From Breoghania sp963678585 (GTDB lineage: Bacteria > Pseudomonadota > Alphaproteobacteria > Rhizobiales > Stappiaceae), in NCBI GenBank assembly GCA_963678585.2, contig CAXXGA010000002.1, positions 248,001 to 312,000 on the forward strand: a stretch of 64,000 bases of DNA, read 5' to 3'. The notes beneath the pieces are model-generated. The model ran no database searches. It saw only the letters and a program-made list of their open reading frames with translations, and was not told the DNA's origin. Below are positions 16,698 through 25,102 of the stretch, in pieces. The translations under genes were made by a program, and so were the position numbers. Position 1 is the first letter of the stretch. Each line of letters begins with the position of its first letter.

Positions 16698-18506
16698 ATG
16701 ACACCTCACTTTCCCGAACTGACCCTGCCGCAGATGTTGCGGGCGCAAGTTGCGGCGCGCGCCGGCGAGGTCGCGATCCTGCAAAAGGATTTCGGCATCT
16801 GGAACCCGATCACCTGGGCCGACTATTTCGACCGCGCCTGCCATGTGGGGCACGGCCTGACCGAAATCGGCCTCAGCTCAGGCGGTCACATTGCGGTTCT
16901 GTCTGAAAACCGCGTGGAATGGGTGCTCTCGCAACTGGGCGCGGGCGTCATCGGCGCGGTGACCATCGGCGTCTATCCGACGAGCCCCGCCAACGAGGTC
17001 GCCTATGTGCTGGAACATTCCGACAGCGAGATCATCGTCTGCGAGGATCAGGAACAGCTCGACAAGGTGATCGAGGTCCGCGACCGGCTGCCGAAGCTGC
17101 GCCGGGTGATCGTGGTGGAGACCAAGGGCCTGCGCAACTACCCCGGCGATTTCGTGCTGTCCTTTGAGGCACTCGAAGAACTGGGGCGCATCCACCAGAA
17201 GCGGAACCCCGGTCTCGTGGACGAGCGGCTTGCCGCCCAGACCTTCGATGACATCGGGCTGATGATCTACACCTCCGGCTCCACCGGAAAGCCCAAGGGC
17301 GCGATGCTGTCCTATCGCAACATCCGCGCTCAGGCGATTGCCTTGCAGAATTGCGTCGGCGTCACGCCCGCCTCCTCGCACCTCTCCTATCTGCCGCTCT
17401 GCCATGTGGCGGAACAGATCTGTACCACCATGACGCCGATCTATGTCGGGTCTCGGGTCAGCTTCGGGGAATCCATCCGCACCGTGCAGGAAGACCTGCG
17501 CGAACTCGGCCCCTCCATGTTCCTCGGCGTGCCGCGGATCTGGGAGAAGCTGCATTCCTCCATCTACATCCGCATGCAGGAGGCGGGCGGGCTTCGCAAG
17601 CGGCTCTACGATTGGGCCTACAGGGCCTGCGAACCCTTCGCCGAAAAGAGCCGGGCTGACCGCAGCCTTGGCGAAAGGCTCCTGTTCCTTATCTGCTACA
17701 TCGCCGTCTTCCGTGCCTTGCAGAACTTCATCGGCCTGCGCCGCGCCCATGTCGCCATGACCGGGGCGGCACCCATCTCGCCCAGGATCGTGCATTTCTT
17801 CCGCACCATCGGCGTGCCGCTGATCGAGGTCTACGGCATGACGGAATCCTGCGGTATCGCGCTCGGCCAGCGCCTCGACAAGCTCCTGCCGGGCTCCGTC
17901 GGACCCGCCGTCAAGGGCGTGGAGGCGCGCGCCAGCGAGCACGGCGAATTGCTGCTGAGGGGCGAGACCGTCTTCGTCGGCTACTACAAGAACCCGGAAG
18001 CAACCGAGGGCGCGATCCGCGACGGCTGGCTCCATACCGGCGACGTGGTCTCGGTCGAGGACGGCCAGTTCCGCATCATCGACCGCATGAAGGACATCAT
18101 GATCACCGCGGGCGGCAAGAACCTCAGCCCGTCGGAGATCGAGAACACGGTCAAGAGCAGCCCCTTCGTCAAGGAATGCATCGTCATCGGGGAGGGGCGC
18201 AAATACGTCTCCGCGCTCATCCAGATCGATTTCGAGACGGTCGGCAAGTGGGCGGAGGAAAACCGCATCTCCTTCACCACCTTCCGCAACCTGACAGAAA
18301 ACGGGGCGGTCAGGGAGCTGATCGACGGTGAAATCCGAAACGCCAATTCGCAGCTTGCGCAGGTCGCCAACGTTCGCCGGTTCCACCTTCTGACCAAGGA
18401 ACTCGACCACGACGACGACGAGGTCACCGCGACCATGAAGGTCCGCCGATCCAACATCCAGACCAAATACGCCAACGAGATTGCATCGCTTTACTCGGCA
18501 GCCTGA
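16698..18506 (+). CDS. AMP-binding acyl-CoA synthetase (long-chain type)
   Basis: A 602-residue ANL-family ligase. The phosphate loop YTSGSTGKPKGAML lies near residues 190-203, the A5 motif EVYGMTESCG near 378, and the C-terminal hinge GQFRIIDRMKDIMITAGGKN near 455-475. A soft insertion (RADRSLGERLLFLICYIAVF) resembles the membrane-associated segment of FACL/FadD15-type long-chain enzymes. It would couple an imported or membrane-delivered acid to CoA at the inner face of the membrane. It is in the same operon as the importer, suggesting uptake with immediate activation. Confidence 0.92.
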   Translation: MTPHFPELTLPQMLRAQVAARAGEVAILQKDFGIWNPITWADYFDRACHVGHGLTEIGLSSGGHIAVLSENRVEWVLSQLGAGVIGAVTIGVYPTSPANEVAYVLEHSDSEIIVCEDQEQLDKVIEVRDRLPKLRRVIVVETKGLRNYPGDFVLSFEALEELGRIHQKRNPGLVDERLAAQTFDDIGLMIYTSGSTGKPKGAMLSYRNIRAQAIALQNCVGVTPASSHLSYLPLCHVAEQICTTMTPIYVGSRVSFGESIRTVQEDLRELGPSMFLGVPRIWEKLHSSIYIRMQEAGGLRKRLYDWAYRACEPFAEKSRADRSLGERLLFLICYIAVFRALQNFIGLRRAHVAMTGAAPISPRIVHFFRTIGVPLIEVYGMTESCGIALGQRLDKLLPGSVGPAVKGVEARASEHGELLLRGETVFVGYYKNPEATEGAIRDGWLHTGDVVSVEDGQFRIIDRMKDIMITAGGKNLSPSEIENTVKSSPFVKECIVIGEGRKYVSALIQIDFETVGKWAEENRISFTTFRNLTENGAVRELIDGEIRNANSQLAQVANVRRFHLLTKELDHDDDEVTATMKVRRSNIQTKYANEIASLYSAA

Positions 18507-18548
18507 TCCGCCGCTTGCCCGCCGCCGAGCCTGTTTTTGAGGAAGTCC

Positions 18549-19757
18549 ATGACCGACGCTTACATCTACGATCACCTGCGCACGCCGCGCGGCAAGGGAA
18601 AGCCCGACGGCGCGCTTCACGAGGTGACACCCATCCGCCTTGCCACCACGGTTCTGGAAGCCGTGCGCGACCGCAACGACCTCGACACCTCGCTGGTCGA
18701 CGACGTCGTGATGGGCATCGTCATGCCCATCGGCGAGCAGGGCCAGTGCCTGCCGCGCGTGGCAGCCATTGCGGCGGGTTATGCGGAGGAAACCGCAGGC
18801 GTGCAGATCAACCGTTTCTGCTCGTCGGGCCTTGAGGCCTGCAACATGGGGGCTGCCAAGGTCATGGCCGGTCAGGCTGACATGGTGGTGACGGGCGGCG
18901 TGGAATCCATGTCGCGCGTGCCGATGCTGAGCGACGGCGGGGCATGGGGGGCCGATCCGCAAGTTGCCTTCGACACCTATTTCGTGCCGCAGGGCATCTC
19001 AGCCGATCTCATCGCCACCAAGTGGGACTACAGCCGCGAGCGGCTCGATGCGTTTGCAGCCGAAAGCCACCGCCGCGCGGCGCGCGCATGGTCGGAAAAC
19101 CGCTTCAACGGCAGCGTGCTTGCCGTCCATGACATTGTCGGCGACGTGCTGCTGGACCGCGACGAGACGATCCGCGGCAATTCAACGGTCGATGATCTGG
19201 CAAAGCTCAAGCCGTCCTTCGCGGTCATGGGCGATGTCGGCGGCTTCGACCGCATCGCGCTGGAACGCTACCCGGAACTCGCCGCCATCGATCATCGCCA
19301 TCACGCGGGCAATTCGTCGGGCATCGTCGATGGCGCAGCCGCCGTTCTGATCGGCACAAAGGAGGCCGGATCGGCTGCCGGTCTCAAGCCGCGCGCCCGC
19401 ATCCGGGCCTTTGCCGAAATCGGGTCGGAACCCACCATCATGCTCACCGCCCCGTCCTTTGCGGCGGAAAAGGCGCTGAAGCGGGCCGGAATGACGGCCT
19501 CCGACATCGACCTTTACGAGATCAACGAGGCCTTCGCCGCCGTCGCGATCCGCTTCATCGAGGCGATGGACGCGGACCCGGAGACCGTCAACGTCAATGG
19601 CGGGGCAATCGCCATGGGGCATCCGCTGGGGGCCACCGGCGCAATGATCCTCGGCACCGCGCTCGATGAACTGGAGCGTACCGGCAAACAGACGGCGCTT
19701 GTCACCCTGTGCGTCGGCGCAGGCATGGGCGTCGCCACCATCATCGAGCGGGTTTGA
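18549..19757 (+). CDS. Acetyl-CoA C-acyltransferase (thiolase)
   Basis: A 402-residue thiolase. The nucleophile Cys-91 sits in NRFCSSGLEACN, the base His in GGAIAMGHPLGATGA and the second Cys in LVTLCVGAGMGVA. The N-terminus (YIYDHLRTPRGKGKPDGALH) resembles FadI/FadA-type beta-oxidation thiolases. GAGGAAG lies just upstream of the ATG at 18549. It cleaves 3-ketoacyl-CoA in the same operon as the synthetase and the two crotonase-fold genes. Confidence 0.93.
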   Translation: MTDAYIYDHLRTPRGKGKPDGALHEVTPIRLATTVLEAVRDRNDLDTSLVDDVVMGIVMPIGEQGQCLPRVAAIAAGYAEETAGVQINRFCSSGLEACNMGAAKVMAGQADMVVTGGVESMSRVPMLSDGGAWGADPQVAFDTYFVPQGISADLIATKWDYSRERLDAFAAESHRRAARAWSENRFNGSVLAVHDIVGDVLLDRDETIRGNSTVDDLAKLKPSFAVMGDVGGFDRIALERYPELAAIDHRHHAGNSSGIVDGAAAVLIGTKEAGSAAGLKPRARIRAFAEIGSEPTIMLTAPSFAAEKALKRAGMTASDIDLYEINEAFAAVAIRFIEAMDADPETVNVNGGAIAMGHPLGATGAMILGTALDELERTGKQTALVTLCVGAGMGVATIIERV

Positions 19758-19768
19758 GGAGAAACGTC

Positions 19769-21157
19769 ATGCTGAACACGGAAATCGACAGCGACGGCGT
19801 TGCGCTGGTCACCATCGACATGCCGGGCCGCTCGATGAATGTCATCGACTGGCCGCTCGCCGATGCCCTGAAGGACGAGATCGCTGCGCTCACCGCAAAC
19901 GAGAGCGTAACCGCCATCATTTTCGCTTCCGGAAAGTCCAGCTTCATCGCGGGCGCCGATCTGGCGATCATGGGGGACTTCGTCGGCCCCGGCACCTCGC
20001 CCAAGACGTCGGCTGAACTTATCGGACGTCTCGCGCGCCGGTTCCGCGAGCTTGAGACCTGCGGCAAGCCCGTGGTGGCTGCGGCCAGCGGCACGGCGCT
20101 CGGCGGCGGGCTGGAACTGATGCTCGCCTGCCATTACCGGATTGCGGCGCGCAACGAGAAGGCCGTCTTCGGCCTGCCGGAAGTCAAGCTCGGCCTCCTG
20201 CCGGGCGGCGGCGGCACCCAGCGCCTGCCGCGCCTGACCGGCGTCGCCTATGCCCTGCCGCTGCTGCTGGAAGGCAAGTTCGTCTCCGCAGACGAGGCGC
20301 TGAAGGCGGGCTTCATCGACGAGATCGTGGAGCCGGAAGACCTGATCGCCGCCGCAAAGCGCGCGCTCAAGGAGGGCCGGGTCAAGCCCATCGCGCGCTG
20401 GGATGAAAAGGGCTTCCGCCTGCCGGGCCCGGCGGCGAATTCCAACGCCATGGGCGACCAGTTCATTTTTGCCAACGCGCAGGCCCATGCGCGTGGACGC
20501 GGCAATTATCCGGCACTCAAGGCGATCCTGTCCTGCGTCTACGAAGGCATCCGCCTTCCCACCGACAAGGCGCTGAAGATCGAGGGCTTCTATTTCGGTC
20601 ATCTGGTCAACGGCCCGGAAGCGCAGGCGATGATCCGCACGCTGTTTTTCGCCCGTCAGAAGCTCGCAAAGGAAGGCCGTGCCAAGGTCGATCCGCAAGG
20701 CGCCTATGCCAGCGCCTGCCGCAAGGCGCTTGAGACGGAAGCCGTCCGCCTCGTCGGGCAGGGTCTGGCCCCGGCTTTCGTCCAGAATGCGGCCCTTGTG
20801 ACGGGGTTTGCGGAAGGTCCGCTCGACGGCCTGACCGCGGGGCCTTGCGAGGCTGCGGGCGAGGGACGCGACCGGCTTCGCCCGACCGGCAAGCGGCTCC
20901 TGCGCGCCGTGGCGCTGGAGGCGGTGAAGGCGCTGTCCAACGGCGATGTCGCGGATGCCGATGAAGCGGATGTCCACGCCATCGACGGCGCAGGCTTCCC
21001 GGCCTATACGGGCGGCCCGCTCCTGATGATCGACCGGATGGGCCCTGCGGCGTTCATCGCCGAGTGTCAGGGCGACGGTCTTGAAATTCCCGAGGCGCTT
21101 GCCACGATAGCTGCGAGCGGGGGCACTTTTCACGTCAATGCGGAGGCAATGGCATGA
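19769..21157 (+). CDS. FadJ-like protein: enoyl-CoA hydratase domain without the dehydrogenase domain
   Basis: A 462-residue protein. Residues 1-190 are a crotonase domain with SSFIAGADLAIM (oxyanion hole), GTALGGGLELMLACHYRI (first Glu) and GLPEVKLGLLPGGGGTQRLP (second Glu), exactly as in FadJ/FadB alpha chains, and the middle (EGRGKVDPQGAYAS-like region and ALGIEGFYFGHLV-like region) also follows FadJ. The NAD-binding Rossmann domain is absent: no GxGxxG is seen. The last 85 residues (GAGFPAYTGGPLLMIDRMG) match the terminal 3HCDH fragment. FadB/FadJ are usually about 715-735 residues. Starts after GAGGAGAAACGTC. The missing activity may come from the separate dehydrogenase at 29041-30351. 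Confidence 0.85.
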   Translation: MLNTEIDSDGVALVTIDMPGRSMNVIDWPLADALKDEIAALTANESVTAIIFASGKSSFIAGADLAIMGDFVGPGTSPKTSAELIGRLARRFRELETCGKPVVAAASGTALGGGLELMLACHYRIAARNEKAVFGLPEVKLGLLPGGGGTQRLPRLTGVAYALPLLLEGKFVSADEALKAGFIDEIVEPEDLIAAAKRALKEGRVKPIARWDEKGFRLPGPAANSNAMGDQFIFANAQAHARGRGNYPALKAILSCVYEGIRLPTDKALKIEGFYFGHLVNGPEAQAMIRTLFFARQKLAKEGRAKVDPQGAYASACRKALETEAVRLVGQGLAPAFVQNAALVTGFAEGPLDGLTAGPCEAAGEGRDRLRPTGKRLLRAVALEAVKALSNGDVADADEADVHAIDGAGFPAYTGGPLLMIDRMGPAAFIAECQGDGLEIPEALATIAASGGTFHVNAEAMA

Positions 21158-21948
21158 GCGGGCAGGCGGTCTTGTGGAATGTCGATGAGGCAAGCGGCAT
21201 TGCGACCATCACCTTCAACCGGCCGGAGGTTCTGAATGCGGTCGATGTGCCGACCGCGCAGGCCTTTCTGGCGGCGGTGAAGGCCGTGACCGGAACTCCG
21301 GGCGTGCGCGCGATCCTGATATCGGGCGAGGGGCGGGCCTTCGTCGCGGGCGGCGATATCTCCGCTTTCGGGGCCGAACCCGGCAAGGCGGCGGAGGTCG
21401 TGAACGGCATTCTGGACGCCATGCATCCGGCCCTTCTGGCACTGCGCGAACATCCGGCCCCGGTCATCGCATCCGTGCGCGGGGCGGCTGCCGGTGCCGG
21501 GCTCAGTCTCGCGCTTTCCGCCGATCTGGTGATCTGCGACGAGGGCGCGCGCTTCGTTATTGCCTATGACCGCCTCGGCACGACGCCCGATTGCGGGGCT
21601 ACGTGGTTCCTTGCCCGCAAGGTCGGGCGGACGAAGGCGACGGAACTTTTCGTGCTGTCGGAGGCAATGGGCGCGGAAGAGGCGAAGGCAACCGGCATCG
21701 TTTCGAAGGTGGTGCCCGCCGATGAGCTTGATGCGCAGGCCGCAGTCCTCGCCGCAAAGATCGCCAGCGGTCCGACGCTCGCCTATGGCGGCTTCGCCCG
21801 GCTCATGGACAGCGCCACCGAGATCGACCTTGGCGATCAGCTCGAACGGGAGCGCGACTACTTCATGGAGATGATCGGGAAGGAGGATTTCCGCGAGGGC
21901 GTCTCCGCCTTTCTGGAAAAGCGCAAACCCGCCTTCAGGGGCGCATAG
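21154..21948 (+). CDS. Enoyl-CoA hydratase/isomerase (PaaG-like)
   Basis: A 264-residue crotonase-fold protein whose ATG overlaps the preceding stop (ATGA). The oxyanion-hole segments are GRAFVAGGDISAFG and VRGAAAGAGLSLALSADL. At the second catalytic position it has AYDRLGTTPDCGATWFLA: an Asp where hydratases have Glu, as in PaaG-type isomerases that move double bonds. It may therefore be an enoyl-CoA isomerase that supports breakdown of unsaturated or ring-derived chains. Last gene of the Liv-beta-oxidation operon. Confidence 0.88.
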   Translation: MSGQAVLWNVDEASGIATITFNRPEVLNAVDVPTAQAFLAAVKAVTGTPGVRAILISGEGRAFVAGGDISAFGAEPGKAAEVVNGILDAMHPALLALREHPAPVIASVRGAAAGAGLSLALSADLVICDEGARFVIAYDRLGTTPDCGATWFLARKVGRTKATELFVLSEAMGAEEAKATGIVSKVVPADELDAQAAVLAAKIASGPTLAYGGFARLMDSATEIDLGDQLERERDYFMEMIGKEDFREGVSAFLEKRKPAFRGA

Positions 21949-22250
21949 GATCGAGGCTGGCGTCAGGGTTTCCCGGCCGATACTGCATCGGCCCTGATAT
22001 CCGGACGCCCGCCTCCGTTTTTCCGCCTCTTTTCCTTTCGCCGCACCTGACAAGTGTCAGGTTTTCCACCGTGCATGCCGGAAGACGGTTGCCATGGACG
22101 GATAGATTATTGCAAATGCTGCTCCTGACCCGGCAAAATGCCGGTAATGGGAGGCCGTAAGCGAAGACCGGCCCGGTCTTTTGCGCGTTGAGTGCTCCCA
22201 TGAGCGGCCCCGTCGGATCGGGACCGTGCAGAGGCATCCGGAGCAGAGAC
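21949..22250. other. Intergenic region before the TetR gene
   Basis: These 302 bases hold a short hairpin (GGCCGAT / ATCGGCC, 21975-21993) without a T run, and a perfect TetR-type palindrome at 22045-22062. No gene is supported if the TetR protein starts at the GTG at 22251; in-frame ATGs at 22188 and 22200 would extend it into this region. Confidence 0.5.
22045..22062. promoter_or_regulatory. TetR-type operator (site 1, autoregulatory)
   Basis: ACCTGACA-AG-TGTCAGGT, perfect 8-bp arms with a 2-base centre, upstream of the TetR gene. The same motif recurs in front of the TAXI-TRAP genes, between the divergent enoyl-CoA hydratase and dehydrogenase genes, and before the second DctP gene. Negative autoregulation is inferred. 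Confidence 0.75.
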
Positions 22251-22937
22251 GTGGCAGGCGACAAGAATTCGGGCATCGGGGATTTGCCGGAAAACGGCGG
22301 GCCGGATAGCGGCACATTGAACGAAGCCGACATCAGGGTGGTTCAGAACGAGGATCTGAAGCAGAAGCGGCGGGAACAGATCTGCGATGCCGCGCTGGAA
22401 CTCTTTCTGGAAAAGGGCTTCGCCTCCACCACCATCCGCGATATCTGCGCGCGCTCCGGCGTCAATCAGGCGAGCATCTACGACTATATCGCCAACAAGA
22501 ACGACATCCTGCGCCGCCTCCTGAACCAGCTCTGGTTCCGCCCGGACGTCACGCCCCTGCCGGAACTCCTCGGCCAGCTCGACCGCGATCTGGAGGACGT
22601 GCTTCGCGAATATTTCCGCGAGACCTGGGAGAAGAAGGGCAAGGGCGCGCTGCTCGTCTATCGCACCGTCCCGCACATGTTGCCCGACGACCGCAAGGCC
22701 ATGCGTCAGCGCGAAAGCCAGCTTATCGACGATGCGGCCGCTCAGTTGCGCAAGCGTTTCAAGCTCGGCGAGAACGACCCGCGTTACGAGATCCTCGCAA
22801 ACCTGCTGGTCTACCTCGCCACCTTCGGTCCGATGCGAAGCTGGCTCCAGCGCGACCGCCCGCCCGAGGAACTCATCGCAGCTTCGGCGACAGCCGCCGC
22901 CGCGATGATCCAGCAGGTTGTCGATACCCCGATCTGA
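22251..22937 (+). CDS. TetR/AcrR-family transcriptional regulator
   Basis: A 228-residue TetR protein. The helix-turn-helix lies after a charged N-terminal tail: QICDAALELFLEKGFA followed by TTIRDICARSGVNQASIYDY and IANKNDIL. The C-terminal ligand domain is helical and contains a TetR_C-like stretch (LEDVLREYFRETWEKKGKGA). GTG at 22251 is chosen because GGAG lies about 8 bases upstream; ATGs at 22188 and 22200 would add an atypical Gly/Ser-rich tail. Palindromes of one form are found at its own promoter and at neighbouring promoters, so it is probably the local repressor of acyl-CoA catabolism with an acyl-CoA as inducer. Confidence 0.9.
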   Translation: MAGDKNSGIGDLPENGGPDSGTLNEADIRVVQNEDLKQKRREQICDAALELFLEKGFASTTIRDICARSGVNQASIYDYIANKNDILRRLLNQLWFRPDVTPLPELLGQLDRDLEDVLREYFRETWEKKGKGALLVYRTVPHMLPDDRKAMRQRESQLIDDAAAQLRKRFKLGENDPRYEILANLLVYLATFGPMRSWLQRDRPPEELIAASATAAAAMIQQVVDTPI

Positions 22938-22955
22938 TCCTTCCGGACTGGGCGA

Positions 22956-24959
22956 TCAGGCGGGGCTTTCCGCCGGCTCGGCCATATCTGCGCCCAATGC
23001 GGTCCGGCGCGTGGTCTGACGGTTATCCCGCCAAACCATTGCCACCAGAAACACGGCGATGCCGCCGCCCGCAAGCGTCGTCCAGAGCCCCGGAAAGCTG
23101 AGCGCGAAGCCGACCACGATGAGCGGCAGCCGCCAGATCGCGCGCACGTCGCCCACCCCGATCAGGTGACGCTCGAACCCCGCCGAGATCAGCGCAATGC
23201 CGATGATGATCGACGGCAGTACATGCAGGAGCGGCGTCAGATCGCCCTGCAGCACGAGGGCTGGCTGGAACAGGAAGAACAGCGGCACGAAATAGATCAC
23301 GACGCCGAGCCGCATGGCCGTCCAGGCGGTGCGCATCGGCTTGGCATTGGCGATTGTCGCCGCCAGGAAGGCGGCCGCCCCCACCGGCGGGGTGATGGCC
23401 GAAAGCATCGCGTAATAGACGACGAAGAAATGGACCGCGACCTCGTTCAGCCCGCCCAGCTGGATGATGGCGGGGGCGAGTGTGACGGCGAGGAAGATGT
23501 AGGCGATGATCGCCAGCCCCGCGAGCCCCATGATGAAACAGGCGATCATGCCAAGCGCGATGACCAGATAGAGATTGTCGCCGCCAAGCGCCACGAGGCC
23601 GGAGGTGAGCGAGCCTGTGACCCCGGTGATCGTCAGCCCGGAAACGACAAAGGCGATGGGCAGAATGATGGCCGCCGTCTGCGTGACGAGAACGCCGATC
23701 TGGCGCGCGGTGTGGAAAAGGCGCGCGGGCGTGGGGCGCGTCTTCTTGCTGAAGACCGACAGGCCCAGCATCAGGGCCGAGGCGTACCAGGGCGTATAAT
23801 ACTCCCAGCGCATGACCAGCAGCCCCCAGATCAGGAAGCCCAGTACGAAGAGAAACGGCCATCCGCGTTTCAGAATCGGCCCGATGGGCTGACCGCGTTC
23901 CTTGCGGCCTTCAAGGCCGCGCCGCGCGGCGAAGGCGTCCACCTGCAACAGGAGCCCGAAATAGAAAAGCGCGGACGGCAGGATCGCGGCCAGCAGCACG
24001 GTGGAATAGGGAACCCCGATGGTGATCGCCATGACGAAGGCGATCGCCCCCATGACCGGCGGCATGACGACCCCGCCCATGGAGGCGCAGGCCTCGATGG
24101 CGGCGGCATAATGGGGCGGATAGCCGCCGCGCTTCATGGTCTGGATGGTGATCGTGCCGGTGCCCGCGATATTGGAAAAGACCGAGCCCGACAGCGAGCC
24201 GAAAAAGGCGGAGGCGACCACCGCCACTTTCGCCGGTCCGCCGCGATAGCGCCCGAAGCCTGCATTGGCGAGATCGATGAAGAATTCGCCCGCGCCCGTC
24301 GCGATCAGCACGCCCGCAAAGACCAGAAAGCCCAGCACGATCTGCGCGACGATCTTGGTGGTGATGCCCATCAGCCCTTCCGGGCGAAACACATGCGCCT
24401 CGATCATGGAATCGAGATCGTAGGGGATGCCCATGAGAAGCCCGGGCATCCGGTCGGCAATGAGGGGATAAAGCCCGAGAAGCAGCACCACGAGGAAGAA
24501 GGCGGGCCCGCCGGAGCGGCGCGCCAGTTCCAGCATCAGGAGCCAGATGACGATCCCGGCCGGGACGTTCGACCAGCCGAAGAAAACCATGTCCCAGGCG
24601 TTCGTCGCAAACCACACCGAGACGCCAAACGCGACGGCTGCGGCCACGATATCGATGGGCGAAATCTTCTGCGATCCCGCGCGCGCCGGAATCGCGATGA
24701 AGGCGGCGGCGAGAAAGAGGCCGATGAAAAGCCAGTAATATTGCCCCTCCAGCATCACCTCGCCGGCGATGCGGATGCCGAAGGTGTTGATAAGCCCGAG
24801 TGCGAGGCCCGCGGTGCAAAGCAGGGTGAAGAGGATGCTGCCGGGCGAGTAGGAGGCCCCCAACCGGATGACCTCGCACGCCGGGACGGGCGCCTTGTCT
24901 TTGCCTGAAGCCGGAGCCGTCCCGTCGCTCTTGCGCTCAATCTTGTCGTCCTGAACCAT
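22956..24959 (-). CDS. TRAP transporter fused permease, TAXI type (DctQM fusion)
   Basis: A 667-residue membrane protein in which a four-helix DctQ-like part (about residues 30-200) is fused to a DctM-like part (about 205-640). Motifs include FFGSLSGSVFSNIAGTGTIT, CASMGGVVMPPVMGAIAFVM and SAITPPVGAAAFLAA, all typical of 4TM+12TM TAXI-TRAP permeases. A hydrophilic charged N-terminal tail of about 30 residues precedes the first helix. It is encoded 143 bases after its binding protein, with a hairpin in the gap. Substrates of TAXI systems are poorly known; this one is placed with acyl-CoA genes. Confidence 0.92.
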   Translation of the reverse strand: MVQDDKIERKSDGTAPASGKDKAPVPACEVIRLGASYSPGSILFTLLCTAGLALGLINTFGIRIAGEVMLEGQYYWLFIGLFLAAAFIAIPARAGSQKISPIDIVAAAVAFGVSVWFATNAWDMVFFGWSNVPAGIVIWLLMLELARRSGGPAFFLVVLLLGLYPLIADRMPGLLMGIPYDLDSMIEAHVFRPEGLMGITTKIVAQIVLGFLVFAGVLIATGAGEFFIDLANAGFGRYRGGPAKVAVVASAFFGSLSGSVFSNIAGTGTITIQTMKRGGYPPHYAAAIEACASMGGVVMPPVMGAIAFVMAITIGVPYSTVLLAAILPSALFYFGLLLQVDAFAARRGLEGRKERGQPIGPILKRGWPFLFVLGFLIWGLLVMRWEYYTPWYASALMLGLSVFSKKTRPTPARLFHTARQIGVLVTQTAAIILPIAFVVSGLTITGVTGSLTSGLVALGGDNLYLVIALGMIACFIMGLAGLAIIAYIFLAVTLAPAIIQLGGLNEVAVHFFVVYYAMLSAITPPVGAAAFLAATIANAKPMRTAWTAMRLGVVIYFVPLFFLFQPALVLQGDLTPLLHVLPSIIIGIALISAGFERHLIGVGDVRAIWRLPLIVVGFALSFPGLWTTLAGGGIAVFLVAMVWRDNRQTTRRTALGADMAEPAESPA

Positions 24960-25051
24960 TTCGGAAAAATCCTGAATGCGCGAAGACCCCGGCTTTGCGG
25001 GCGGAGGCGACGGAGCGTTGCCCCGTGCCCCGTCTTCGGCGAATGCCCGGA

Positions 25052-25078
25052 CCGGAGAGGCGCAATATGCCCCTCCGG
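25052..25078 (-). terminator. Intercistronic hairpin between TAXI binding protein and permease
   Basis: On the minus strand CCGGAGGGGC and GCCTCTCCGG pair as a 10-bp stem with one G-U pair and a 7-base loop. There is no T run, so it may be an RNA-processing or partial-termination site that keeps the binding protein at higher level than the permease. A comparable hairpin lies in the second DctPQM operon. Confidence 0.45.
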
Positions 25079-25102
25079 CTGCTCATTACGGCGAGAAGCG
25101 CG

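Noticed and set aside
16878..18962. Minus-strand open frame of 694 codons opposite the acyl-CoA synthetase
   Set aside because: Shadow frame with composition typical of antisense GC-rich sequence; the plus-strand ligase and thiolase have all catalytic motifs.
23166..24908. Plus-strand open frame of 580 codons opposite the TAXI permease
   Set aside because: Charged, repetitive Arg/Asp/Glu/Gly product with no domain; the minus strand encodes a clear multi-helix permease.
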